A stretch of DNA of 64,000 bases. It comes from JACDER01 sp963717765 (GTDB taxonomy: Bacteria > Actinomycetota > Thermoleophilia > Gaiellales > Gaiellaceae). Each line of letters starts with the position of its first letter. Within the stretch, counting starts at the first letter, position 1. The DNA lies in assembly GCA_963717765.1 (NCBI GenBank), contig CAVQWX010000006.1, positions 1 through 64,000 on the forward strand. Reading direction: 5' to 3'. Both the position numbers and the translations under genes were made by a program. Positions 20,109 to 27,984 of this stretch are shown here, in pieces. The notes under the pieces were generated by a model. It was not told the DNA's origin, searched no databases, and saw nothing but the letters and a program-made list of their open reading frames with translations.

Positions 20109-21590
20109 TTACCCCTTGACGAGACTCCGGCCTGTCATCTCGGGAGGTTGCTCGATTTCGAGTAGGTCGAGGACTGTCGGAATGAGGTCGGACAGCTCTC
20201 CGCCGCTTGGTAGAGCCACATCCGCGGAGGTGAGGATCAGCGGGACCGGGTTCGTCGTGTGCGCGGTGTGGGGGCTTTCACCATCTTCCGCGAGCATTTG
20301 CTCCGCATTTCCGTGGTCAGCTGTAATGAGCGAAACCCCGCCCGCTTTCGCGACCGCTTCAACGACCTCTTCCATGCACCGGTCCGCCGTCTCGACCGCG
20401 CGGAGGACGGCCGGAATCACCCCGGTGTGCCCGACCATGTCCGGGTTGGCGAAGTTGACGACGCCGAATCCGTAGCCGTTTCCGATTTCCCCGGCAAACC
20501 GGGCGGCGACCTCAGCGGCGGACATTTCCGGCTTCTCGTCGTAGGTGCCGACGTCGCGCGGCGAGGGGATCAGGATCCTGGTCTCGCCGGCCCACTCGTC
20601 CTCCCGGCCACCGTTGAAGAAGTACGTCACGTGGGCGTACTTCTCGGTCTCGGCGACGTGCAGCTGCCGGATGCCGTGCCGCGCCAGCACCTCGGCGATC
20701 GTCTCGTGCACGTCCTGCTCGGCGAATGCCGCCGGGCAGTCGAGGTCGTCTCGGTAGCGGGTCATGGTCGTGAGGTCGAAGCCGCCCTCGAGCAGGAGCT
20801 GGGAGAGCTCTCTGGCCCGGTCGGGGCGGAAGTTGAAGAAGATCGCAGCGTCCTCCTGCGTGAGACGCGGACGGCCCTCGATGACGGTCGGCTCGATGAA
20901 CTCGTCCGTCACGCCTTCGTCATAGCTTCGTTGCACTACCGCAACAGGTTCGGCCCCCCGGGGGGATGATGCCGGCGGATTCGTGACGGCTTCGTATGCG
21001 CTTTGTATCCGTTCCCAGCGCTGGTCGCGATCCATCGCGTAGTAGCGTCCCGCCACGGTCGCGATCTTCTCCTGCGGGAGCTCGGCCAGGTCGTGCACGG
21101 ACGAATGGGGCGAGACGTCACGTCCGTCGGTGAAGGCGTGAATCCACGTTCGCTTTTCCATTCCCTCCCGGCGCGCCAGCTCGAGGAGCGCGCGGAGATG
21201 GTCGATGTGCGAGTGGACGCCGCCGTACGAGACGAGACCGAGCAGATGCACCTCCGTCCCCCGCTCGCGCGCGCGCCGGAACGCGCCGACGAGCGCCTCG
21301 TTCTCGAAGAAGTCGCCGGTCTCGATCGAGCGGTTGATCCGCTGGAGGTCCTGGAAGAGGACGCGCCCGGAGCCGATCGTCAGATGGCCGACCTCCGAGT
21401 TCCCCATCTGGCCTTCGGGGAGGCCGACCGCAGCGCCGGATGCCTCCAGCGTCGTGTGCGGATACCGGGCCCACAGCCGGTCGAACACCGGCGTCTCCGC
21501 CAGCTCGACCGCGTTCTCAGGCCCAGGCGGAGCGCAGCCCCACCCGTCGAGGATGACGAGCGCTACGAGCGGGAAGCCGCCAGCTCGCAA
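20109..21590 (-). CDS. gpmI: Cofactor-independent phosphoglycerate mutase
   Basis: Interconverts 3- and 2-phosphoglycerate using two manganese ions. 493 residues, a little under the usual ~510. Metal and catalytic motifs are intact: LVILDGWG (Asp), GQMGNSEVGHLTIGSGR (catalytic Ser), the NFANPDMVGHTG block, and TADHGNAEQM near the C-terminus. TTG start at 21590 overlapping the end of tpiA by 28 bases. Last gene of gap-pgk-tpiA-gpmI. Confidence 0.96.
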   Translation of the reverse strand: MRAGGFPLVALVILDGWGCAPPGPENAVELAETPVFDRLWARYPHTTLEASGAAVGLPEGQMGNSEVGHLTIGSGRVLFQDLQRINRSIETGDFFENEALVGAFRRARERGTEVHLLGLVSYGGVHSHIDHLRALLELARREGMEKRTWIHAFTDGRDVSPHSSVHDLAELPQEKIATVAGRYYAMDRDQRWERIQSAYEAVTNPPASSPRGAEPVAVVQRSYDEGVTDEFIEPTVIEGRPRLTQEDAAIFFNFRPDRARELSQLLLEGGFDLTTMTRYRDDLDCPAAFAEQDVHETIAEVLARHGIRQLHVAETEKYAHVTYFFNGGREDEWAGETRILIPSPRDVGTYDEKPEMSAAEVAARFAGEIGNGYGFGVVNFANPDMVGHTGVIPAVLRAVETADRCMEEVVEAVAKAGGVSLITADHGNAEQMLAEDGESPHTAHTTNPVPLILTSADVALPSGGELSDLIPTVLDLLEIEQPPEMTGRSLVKG

Positions 21591-22273
21591 ATCGACCCGA
21601 ACGTGTCGAGATCGAGCGAGGCGCCGCCGACAAGCGCGCCGTCAACCCCGTCGAGGATGAGGAGGTCCTGGCAGTTACCCGGGGTGACCGACCCTCCGTA
21701 GAGGACGGGGACGTCGAGGAGGCTCCTGATGAACTCGTGCGCCTCGCGTACCTGGTCGGGGGTGGCGGTTTTGCCGGTGCCGATCGCCCAGACCGGCTCG
21801 TACGCGATGACGAGCCTGTCGTCGTGGGACAGGACGCCGACCTGACGCCGGAGAACGTCCTGCATCTCCCCCGCCTCGCGCTCGGTCTCCGTCTCGCCGA
21901 TGCAGGCGATCACGAACAACCCCGCCTCGAGCGCCCCGGCCGCCCGCAACGCCACCATTTCGTTGGTCTCGCCGAAGTGCTGGCGCCGCTCGGAGTGACC
22001 GACGATGGCAGCGTAGACGCCGAGCTCGCGCAGCATGGGCGGGGATACCTCGCCGGTGAAGGGGCCCTCGTTCGCCCAGTGGACGTTCTGCGCGCCGACC
22101 GCGATCTCGCTGTCGGCGAGCCCTGTGACCGCGGCCGCCAGAGACGTGAAGGGAGGGAAGACGGAGATGTCCACATTCCCGGCCAGCCCGTCGACACGGC
22201 GCTTGAGCGAGCTGCAGAACTCCGCCGTCTCGCTCGCGGTCTTGTTCATCTTCCAGTTTCCGGCGATCAGCAT
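21563..22273 (-). CDS. tpiA: Triosephosphate isomerase
   Basis: Interconverts dihydroxyacetone phosphate and glyceraldehyde 3-phosphate. 236 residues, slightly short. Catalytic Lys in LIAGNWKMNKT, catalytic His in AAIVGHSERRQHFGET, catalytic Glu in VIAYEPVWAIGTGKTATP, and phosphate loops PVLYGGSVTPGN and DGALVGGASLD are all present. Starts four bases after pgk and overlaps gpmI; part of the glycolytic operon. Confidence 0.97.
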   Translation of the reverse strand: MLIAGNWKMNKTASETAEFCSSLKRRVDGLAGNVDISVFPPFTSLAAAVTGLADSEIAVGAQNVHWANEGPFTGEVSPPMLRELGVYAAIVGHSERRQHFGETNEMVALRAAGALEAGLFVIACIGETETEREAGEMQDVLRRQVGVLSHDDRLVIAYEPVWAIGTGKTATPDQVREAHEFIRSLLDVPVLYGGSVTPGNCQDLLILDGVDGALVGGASLDLDTFGSICELAASRS

Positions 22274-22277
22274 GGGC

Positions 22278-23315
22278 TCAATCCTCCGGGATAACCGCCA
22301 CTCCCGGCAACTCCTTTCCCTCGAGCAGCTCGAGCGCGGCGCCGCCGCCGGTCGAGGCCCAGTCGACGCTGTCGATCAGTCCCATCTCGCTGAGCGCGCG
22401 GATCGAGTCGGCGCCGCCCACGACCGTGTAGCCCGTGCAAGCCGCAACGGCCTCGGCGACAGCGTGTGTCCCTTGGGCGAACTGCGGCTGCTCGAACACA
22501 CCCATCGGCCCGTTCCAGAAGACGGTCCGTGCCTCGGCTATTCGCGCGGCGAAGCGCGCACGCGTCTCGGGGCCGATGTCGAAGCCGAAGGAGCCGGGCG
22601 GAACCTGGTCGTACGGGACCAACTCGGTGTCGGTGCTGTCGATGCTCGGCGCGGCGACGACGTCGCTCGGAAGCTCGACCGGGAACGGAAGCCTGTCGCC
22701 GTCGCGGAGCTCCTCGGCCATCTTGCCGCCGATCAGCACGGATTCGGCCTTATCCCCGAGGTTGCGGAGGACGCCGACCTTGTCCTTCACCTTGGCCCCG
22801 CCCGAGACGAGGACGAAGGGCCGCTCGACGTCGCCGAGCAGCATCCCCAGCTCCATCAGCTCACGCTCGAGCAGGAGGCCCGCATAGGCCGGGAGCAGCC
22901 CCGCGACGCCGACGGTGGACGCGTGCGCGCGATGGACGGAGCCGAAAGCGTCCTCGACGAACACGTCGTTGTCGTCGGCAAGCTCGCGCGCGAACGCGGG
23001 ATCGTTGGCTGTCTCGCCGGGGTTGAAGCGGGTGTTCTCGAGGACCGTCAGCTCGCCGTCGAACAGCTCGCGCAGGCGCGCCTCGACCGGCTGCATCGCG
23101 AACGCGGGGTCCGGGCCCTCCGGCCGGCCGAGGTGCGAGCAGACGGTGATGGCGGCGGCCCGGCGGTCGCGCAGCAGCTCCAGCGTCGGCAGCGCGGCGC
23201 GGATGCGGGTGTCGTCCGCGACGCGGCCGTCCTCGAGCGGGACGTTCAGGTCGGCGCGAACGAGGACGCGGCGGCCTTCGACGTCCGCCTCACGCACGGA
23301 GCGCGGGTGTCTCAT
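22278..23315 (-). CDS. pgk: Phosphoglycerate kinase, compact form
   Basis: Makes ATP from 1,3-bisphosphoglycerate. Only 345 residues where about 390-400 is usual. Core motifs survive: VLVRADLNVPLEDG, TVCSHLGRPEG, VLENTRFNPGE, DVFVEDAFGSVHRAHAS, PFVLVSGGAKVKDKVGVL, TVFWNGPMGVFE and the C-terminal STGGGAALELLEGKELPGV. Two stretches are shortened against the family: between PVEARLRELF and LTVLENTRF in the N-lobe (about 20 residues missing), and after LIGGKMAEEL before LPSDVVAA in the C-lobe (about 30 missing). No frameshift is visible, so it appears a genuine compact variant. Lies 13 bases after gap and 4 before tpiA. Confidence 0.95.
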   Translation of the reverse strand: MRHPRSVREADVEGRRVLVRADLNVPLEDGRVADDTRIRAALPTLELLRDRRAAAITVCSHLGRPEGPDPAFAMQPVEARLRELFDGELTVLENTRFNPGETANDPAFARELADDNDVFVEDAFGSVHRAHASTVGVAGLLPAYAGLLLERELMELGMLLGDVERPFVLVSGGAKVKDKVGVLRNLGDKAESVLIGGKMAEELRDGDRLPFPVELPSDVVAAPSIDSTDTELVPYDQVPPGSFGFDIGPETRARFAARIAEARTVFWNGPMGVFEQPQFAQGTHAVAEAVAACTGYTVVGGADSIRALSEMGLIDSVDWASTGGGAALELLEGKELPGVAVIPED

Positions 23316-23328
23316 TCCTCTGCGAGCT

Positions 23329-24345
23329 TCACAGCAGGCGGTCGATGAGGTCGACGCACCGGCACGAGTAACCCCACTCGTTGTCGTACCAGCCGAGCGT
23401 CTTGACCATGTCGCCGTGCGCCATCGTCGAGAGGCCGTCGAGGATGCAGGAGTACGGGTTGCCGACGATGTCGGAGGACACGATCGGATCCTCGGTGTAC
23501 TGAAGGATTCCGGCCCAGTGGTCCGAGGCGGCCGCGGTGCTGAACGCCTCGTTCACCTCGGCCGCGGTCGCGGGCGTCTCCAGGACGCAGACGAGATCCG
23601 TGATGCTCCCGTCCGGGACGGGAACGCGCAGCGCCATCCCGTCCAGCTTCCCCTTCAGCTCGGGGATGACCTCGCCGATCGCCTTGGCCGCGCCGGTCGA
23701 GGCGGGGACGATGTTGATCGCGGCCGCGCGTATGCGGCGCAGATCGACCTTCCCCTTGCGCGTCACCGCAACCTGATCCTGGAGCTGCTGCTCCGTCGTA
23801 TAGGCGTGGACGGTCGTCATGAAGCCTTGCTTGATCCCGAAGCTGTCGCGCAGGATCTTCGCCATCGGCCCGACGGAGTTCGTCGTGCAGGACGCGTTCG
23901 AGATGACGTGGTGGTTCTCCTGGTCGTACGCGTCGTCGTTGACTCCGAGGACGATCGTGATGTCGGGATCGGTCGCTGGGGCGGAGATGACGACCTTCTC
24001 CGCGCCGGCCGTGAGGTGCTGGGAGGCGCCTTCGCGGTTGGTGAACAGGCCCGTCGACTCGACGACGACGTCGACCTCCATGTCCTTCCAGGGGAGCGCG
24101 GACGGGTCGCGCTCAGCGAGCACGCGGAAGGCATTGCCGTCCACGGAGATCTCACCGTCCGAGACGTCGACCTCGTTGTCCAACCGGCCGTGCGTCGAGT
24201 CGTAGCGCAGCAGGTGCGCGAGCACGTCGGGAGCGGCCAGGTCGTTGACCGCGACGATCTCGAAGCCCGGATCCTTGTCGAGGAACGCGCGGTAGAAGTT
24301 GCGCCCGATGCGGCCGAAACCGTTGATGCCGACCCGCTTAGCCAT
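23329..24345 (-). CDS. gap: Glyceraldehyde-3-phosphate dehydrogenase
   Basis: Oxidises glyceraldehyde 3-phosphate with NAD. 338 residues. NAD site VGINGFGRIGRNFYRAFLDK, catalytic cysteine in VISNASCTTNSVGPMAK, catalytic histidine in TTVHAYTTEQQLQD, and WYDNEWGYSCRCVDL at the C-terminus. ATG start behind a clear GGGAGG. Heads the gap-pgk-tpiA-gpmI operon. A TAGAAT box on the minus strand (24376-24381) is a possible -10 element, without a good -35. Confidence 0.97.
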   Translation of the reverse strand: MAKRVGINGFGRIGRNFYRAFLDKDPGFEIVAVNDLAAPDVLAHLLRYDSTHGRLDNEVDVSDGEISVDGNAFRVLAERDPSALPWKDMEVDVVVESTGLFTNREGASQHLTAGAEKVVISAPATDPDITIVLGVNDDAYDQENHHVISNASCTTNSVGPMAKILRDSFGIKQGFMTTVHAYTTEQQLQDQVAVTRKGKVDLRRIRAAAINIVPASTGAAKAIGEVIPELKGKLDGMALRVPVPDGSITDLVCVLETPATAAEVNEAFSTAAASDHWAGILQYTEDPIVSSDIVGNPYSCILDGLSTMAHGDMVKTLGWYDNEWGYSCRCVDLIDRLL

Positions 24346-24420
24346 GGTCCTCCCTCGTTGTTGGCCAGTGGTTCGATTCTAAGCGCATCGCAATGTCGCC
24401 CTCGGTTGTCTGGCTCGTCG

Positions 24421-24491
24421 CTGGCGGTGCGCGGCCGGAGCGGACAGTGTTTCCAACACGGCCGCGGAGAGCCGCGTGCCGTCAGCGGCGT
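24421..24491. repeat. Imperfect direct repeat, copy 1
   Basis: About 71 bases; about 90% identical by eye to 24587-24657. The core has GGACAGTGTT-tcc-AACACGGCCGCGG, in which GTGTT and AACAC can pair, followed by AGAGCCGCGTG. Confidence 0.75.
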
Positions 24492-24586
24492 CGGGCGGCC
24501 GGAGGCCCGGCTCCGCCGGGCTGTAGGCAGCCGGCGCGCCAGCTACCTTCTCCGCGGACGGCGCTCCTCGCGCGTCTGGGGCGCCG

Positions 24587-24657
24587 CTGGCCGTGCGCGG
24601 CCGGAGCGGACAGTGTTACTAACACGGCCGCGGAGAGCCGCGTGCGGTCAGCGGTGC
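24587..24657. repeat. Imperfect direct repeat, copy 2
   Basis: Second copy, offset 166 bases from the first. The loop of the small hairpin differs (tac for tcc with AACAC kept), so the stem is conserved while the loop varies, as in REP-like RNA or DNA hairpin elements. Confidence 0.75.
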
Positions 24658-24874
24658 CAGCGGCCCCGGAGGCCGGCTCCGCCGGCCGCAGGGCCGCGGC
24701 CAGAGGCGCGAGGGAGGCGGGTGGGAGGGGTGGCTCCGAGGTCGACCCCCCCTCCGCTTTTGCCACGCTCAGGACCGTGACGACGAATGGGGTCTGTATC
24801 CGCCGCCGGAGGAGCACGGACCCGCCTTAGCGGCCAGTATGACGATTGAACCCCTGGAAAGCCAGGAAAATTCT

Positions 24875-25795
24875 TCAGGAATTCGCGAGATCCACGAGCT
24901 TTCTGAGTCGGCGGTGCACTGCAGCCTTGCTCGTGGGCAGGTCGCACTCGAGCGCGAGCTCGCGCAGTGAGAGCGACGGGTGGCGCACGCGCAGCTCCGC
25001 GATCTCCTGGAGCGGCCGGGACAGCCGCTCCAGCCGTCCTCCCCGCTCGAGCGCCCGGACGGCTGTGATCTGCTCGTGCGCCGCGCGGCTCGTGCGGACC
25101 AGGTTGGCGTGGTCGGCGTTGGCAAGCCGGTTCGCGCGCGATTTCGTGTCCGCCACCACTGCCTGCTCCTCGAAGACGAGCGCGAGGTCGTTCGCGCCCG
25201 CCAGGGCGAGCGCGCCTGCGATCGCATCCGCCCCCTTCACGTAGGCGGCCACATGGCGGCCGCGGTCGATGAGGGCGAGCTCCACGTCCTCGCGCGCGAC
25301 CGTGTCCGTGAGGAACTCGGCGCCGTCGGCGGAAGCAAAGCGGATCTCCAGGTGCGGCGACCGCGGCCCACTCAGAGACCCCGAGCCGAGCATCGCTCCG
25401 CGGAGGTACGCCCCACGGCAGCAGCTCCGGGCGACGACACGCGCGGGCGGCCGCTCCAGCGGAGCGAGCCGCGACGAGAGAACACCGGCCTCGTACAGCA
25501 CCTGGAGCGCATGATCCACTCCGGGAACGTGCAGCTGGTAGCGCGTCGGCCTGTCGAAGGCGTGCTGCGTATACGTGCGGATCTCGCTCTCGATCTCGAA
25601 GCGGCGGAGCAGGCTGAAGCCGCGCCGCGCGACGGCCGAGCTGACGAGGTCGAAATGGACGGAGACGCGCCGGCCGCCCAGCAAGTGGACGGTGCCGGCC
25701 GTGTGGGCGAGTCCCGAGAGCTCCGCGAGGACATCGCACTCGCGGCGCGGTGTGATGGCGGCCAGCTCGTTGCGGAGATCCTCAGACAGGGACAT
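24875..25795 (-). CDS. whiA: WhiA, sporulation-type DNA-binding regulator
   Basis: About 306 residues from the ATG at 25795. N-terminal LAGLIDADG-like homing-endonuclease-derived fold (SLSEDLRNELAAITPRRECD, ELSGLAHTAGTVHL, ARSCCRGAYLRGAMLGSGSL) and C-terminal WhiA helix-turn-helix (AVRALERGGRLERLS, HPSLSLRELALECDLPTSKA, VHRRLRKLVDLA). In actinobacteria WhiA acts with WhiB on cell division and development. A longer frame extends upstream, but residues before MSLSEDLR are Ser/Arg-rich and unlike the family. The start overlaps ogt by 14 bases. The usual rapZ/yvcK neighbours are not present here. Confidence 0.94.
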   Translation of the reverse strand: MSLSEDLRNELAAITPRRECDVLAELSGLAHTAGTVHLLGGRRVSVHFDLVSSAVARRGFSLLRRFEIESEIRTYTQHAFDRPTRYQLHVPGVDHALQVLYEAGVLSSRLAPLERPPARVVARSCCRGAYLRGAMLGSGSLSGPRSPHLEIRFASADGAEFLTDTVAREDVELALIDRGRHVAAYVKGADAIAGALALAGANDLALVFEEQAVVADTKSRANRLANADHANLVRTSRAAHEQITAVRALERGGRLERLSRPLQEIAELRVRHPSLSLRELALECDLPTSKAAVHRRLRKLVDLANS

Positions 25796-26315
25796 GGGCT
25801 CCCTCGAGCTCGAGGAGCCGCCGCTTGTACTGGAGGCCGAGCGAGCCGTACGCGCCGAGGCCGGCGGCCGCGACGACACGGTGGCACGGGACGATCAGGC
25901 CGAAGCGGTTCTGGGCGCAGAACGTTCCCGCCGCGCGGGCTGCGTTGGGGCGGCCTGCCAGCGCGGCCAGCTCGCCGTACGTGATTGTCTCGCCACGCGG
26001 GACGGAGCGAGCGGCGGTGACGAGCGAGAGCTGGAACGGCGTGCACCAGTCGAGGTCGATGGGAACGCCCGAGAAGTCGACCGGCTCGCCGGCGAAGTAT
26101 CCGCCGAGCAGCGCGGCGAATTTCGACACGAAGTCGTCACCCACGCGTACGGAATTCGTGGATAGCGTGATCACAGGGATCTCGGGCATCCCCTGGGGGA
26201 GTTTGGGGGCGGTTTCGGGGCGTGGGCGCGGGTGGTCGTGGTACAGGAGCCGCGACCCGTCGTGAACGACCTCGCCGATGCCCCAGCCGTCGGCCTCGTA
26301 GCGGACGACCTGCAC
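25782..26315 (-). CDS. ogt: Methylated-DNA--protein-cysteine methyltransferase
   Basis: Suicide repair enzyme that moves alkyl groups from O6-alkylguanine to its own cysteine. About 177 residues from the GTG at 26315. Hallmarks are TPFQLSLVTAARSVPRGETI, TYGELAALAGRPNAARA (helix-turn-helix) and the active site GLIVPCHRVVAAAGLGAYG. An ATG at 26354 is in frame but would overlap the divergent pruA start, so the GTG giving QVVRYEADGWG is preferred. Probably cotranscribed with whiA. Confidence 0.93.
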   Translation of the reverse strand: MQVVRYEADGWGIGEVVHDGSRLLYHDHPRPRPETAPKLPQGMPEIPVITLSTNSVRVGDDFVSKFAALLGGYFAGEPVDFSGVPIDLDWCTPFQLSLVTAARSVPRGETITYGELAALAGRPNAARAAGTFCAQNRFGLIVPCHRVVAAAGLGAYGSLGLQYKRRLLELEGAHVPV

Positions 26316-26337
26316 ACGCTGAACATACAATCGCCCG

Positions 26338-27984
26338 GTGAGCGCGCCCGGCATCTTCCGCCTGCCCGAGCCCGTGAACGAGCCAGTTCACTCCTACGAG
26401 CCCGGCTCACCCGAGCGGGCCGAGCTGAAGGCGAAGCTCGACGAGCTCGAGTCAGAGCGCATCGACATGCCGCTCGTGATCGGCGGCGAGGAGATCCGCA
26501 CCGGTCAGACGGCCGAGGTCGTCATGCCGCACCGTTCGAGTCACGTTCTCGCCGACATGCACCAGGGCGGCCCCGACGAGGTCGACAAGGCAATCAAGGC
26601 CGCCGGCGAGGCCTGGCACGACTGGTCGCGGACGCCCTGGGAGGAGCGCGCGGCCGTCCTCCTGCGCGCGGCCGAGCTGCTCGCCGGCCCGTGGCGGATG
26701 ACGCTGAATGCGGCCACGATGCTCGGCCAGTCGAAGACCGCGCACCAGGCCGAGATCGACGCCGCGTGCGAGCTCATCGACTTCTGGCGCTTCAACCCCA
26801 CCTTCATGCGCCGCATCTACGAGGAGCAGCCGATCTCGTCGCCGGGCCAGTGGAACCGGATGGAGTACCGCCCGCTGGAGGGCTTCGTCTTCGCGGTGAC
26901 GCCGTTCAACTTCACCGCTATCGGCGGGAACCTGCCGACGAGCGCCGCGCTCATGGGAAACACGGTCGTCTGGAAGCCGGCGACGACCGCGGCCTACTCG
27001 GCGCACTTCCTCATGCAGCTCCTCCAGGAAGCGGGGCTCCCGGCGGGCGTGATCAACCTCGTCTACGGGCCTGGGGCGCGCATCGGCGACGCCGCGCTCG
27101 CAAGCCCGGACCTCGCCGGCGTCCACTTCACGGGCTCGACGGGCGTGTTCCAGTCGATGTGGAGGACGGTCGGGAACAACATCGAGCGCTACCGCAACTA
27201 CCCTCGCATCGTCGGCGAAACGGGCGGCAAGGACTTCATCCTCGCCCACCCCAGCGCCGACGTCGACGCGGTCGCGACTGCGATCCTCCGCGGCTCGTTC
27301 GAGTACCAGGGCCAGAAGTGCTCCGCCGCCTCGCGCGTCTTCGTCCCGCAGCGCATGTGGCCGGGGCTGAAGGAGCGCCTGGTGGAGGACGTCCACTCGC
27401 TCAAGATGGGCGACGTCACCGACTTCGAGAATTTCATGGGCGCCGTCATCGACGCCAACTCCTTCCGCACGCAGAAGCAGGCGATCGAGGAGGCAAAGTC
27501 CGACCCCGACTCGGACGTGCTCGTCGGTGGCGATGTCGCGGACGACGAAGGCTTTTTCGTCTCGCCGACGGTGATCGAGACCCGCAATCCGAACTTTCGC
27601 CTTCTACGGGACGAGCTGTTCGGCCCCGTCGTGACCGCGTATGTCTACCCGGACGACGACTGGCAGGACACGCTCGAGGTCGTCGACCAGGGCTCGCCCT
27701 TCGGCCTAACCGGCGCGATCTTCTCCCGCGACCGCGCGCCGATCGAGGAGGCGCAGGAGAAGCTCGAGTACGCCGCGGGCAACCTGTACATCAACGACAA
27801 GCCGACCGGCGCAGTCGTCGGTCAGCAGCCGTTCGGGGGTGCAAGGGCGTCGGGGACGAACGACAAGGCCGGCTCGATGTGGAACCTCATCCGCTGGGTG
27901 TCGCCACGGACGATCAAGGAGACCTTCGTCCCGGCCACCGACCACCGCTATCCGTTCATGGATCCGGACTCGGCCGGTACCTAA
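26338..27984 (+). CDS. pruA: 1-pyrroline-5-carboxylate dehydrogenase
   Basis: Oxidises glutamate semialdehyde (from P5C) to glutamate, the second step of proline breakdown. 548 residues of the monofunctional PruA type. Motifs: VTPFNFTAIGGNLPTSAALM, GVHFTGSTGVFQSMWRTVG, RIVGETGGKDFIL (general base Glu), RGSFEYQGQKCSAASRVFVP (nucleophile Cys), LFGPVVTAYVYPDDDW and QPFGGARASGTNDKAG. No proline dehydrogenase gene is next to it. GTG start seven bases after a TACAAT box, so possibly leaderless. The stop overlaps uvrC by four bases tail to tail. Confidence 0.96.
   Translation: MSAPGIFRLPEPVNEPVHSYEPGSPERAELKAKLDELESERIDMPLVIGGEEIRTGQTAEVVMPHRSSHVLADMHQGGPDEVDKAIKAAGEAWHDWSRTPWEERAAVLLRAAELLAGPWRMTLNAATMLGQSKTAHQAEIDAACELIDFWRFNPTFMRRIYEEQPISSPGQWNRMEYRPLEGFVFAVTPFNFTAIGGNLPTSAALMGNTVVWKPATTAAYSAHFLMQLLQEAGLPAGVINLVYGPGARIGDAALASPDLAGVHFTGSTGVFQSMWRTVGNNIERYRNYPRIVGETGGKDFILAHPSADVDAVATAILRGSFEYQGQKCSAASRVFVPQRMWPGLKERLVEDVHSLKMGDVTDFENFMGAVIDANSFRTQKQAIEEAKSDPDSDVLVGGDVADDEGFFVSPTVIETRNPNFRLLRDELFGPVVTAYVYPDDDWQDTLEVVDQGSPFGLTGAIFSRDRAPIEEAQEKLEYAAGNLYINDKPTGAVVGQQPFGGARASGTNDKAGSMWNLIRWVSPRTIKETFVPATDHRYPFMDPDSAGT

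Larger units (their letters stand above)
24346..24874. other. Intergenic region with GC-rich repeats
   Basis: About 530 bases between gap and whiA without a convincing gene. It contains two imperfect ~70-base direct repeats (described separately) and several hairpins of the form GCCCGG-CTC-CGCCGGGC and GGCCGG-CTC-CGCCGGCC. Arg/Ala-rich open frames here are low-complexity shadows. It also carries the gap promoter and the whiA 3' region. Confidence 0.6.

Noticed and set aside
24393..24830. Open frames over the gap-whiA spacer
   Set aside because: They run across repeats and hairpins and read as low-complexity Arg/Ala.
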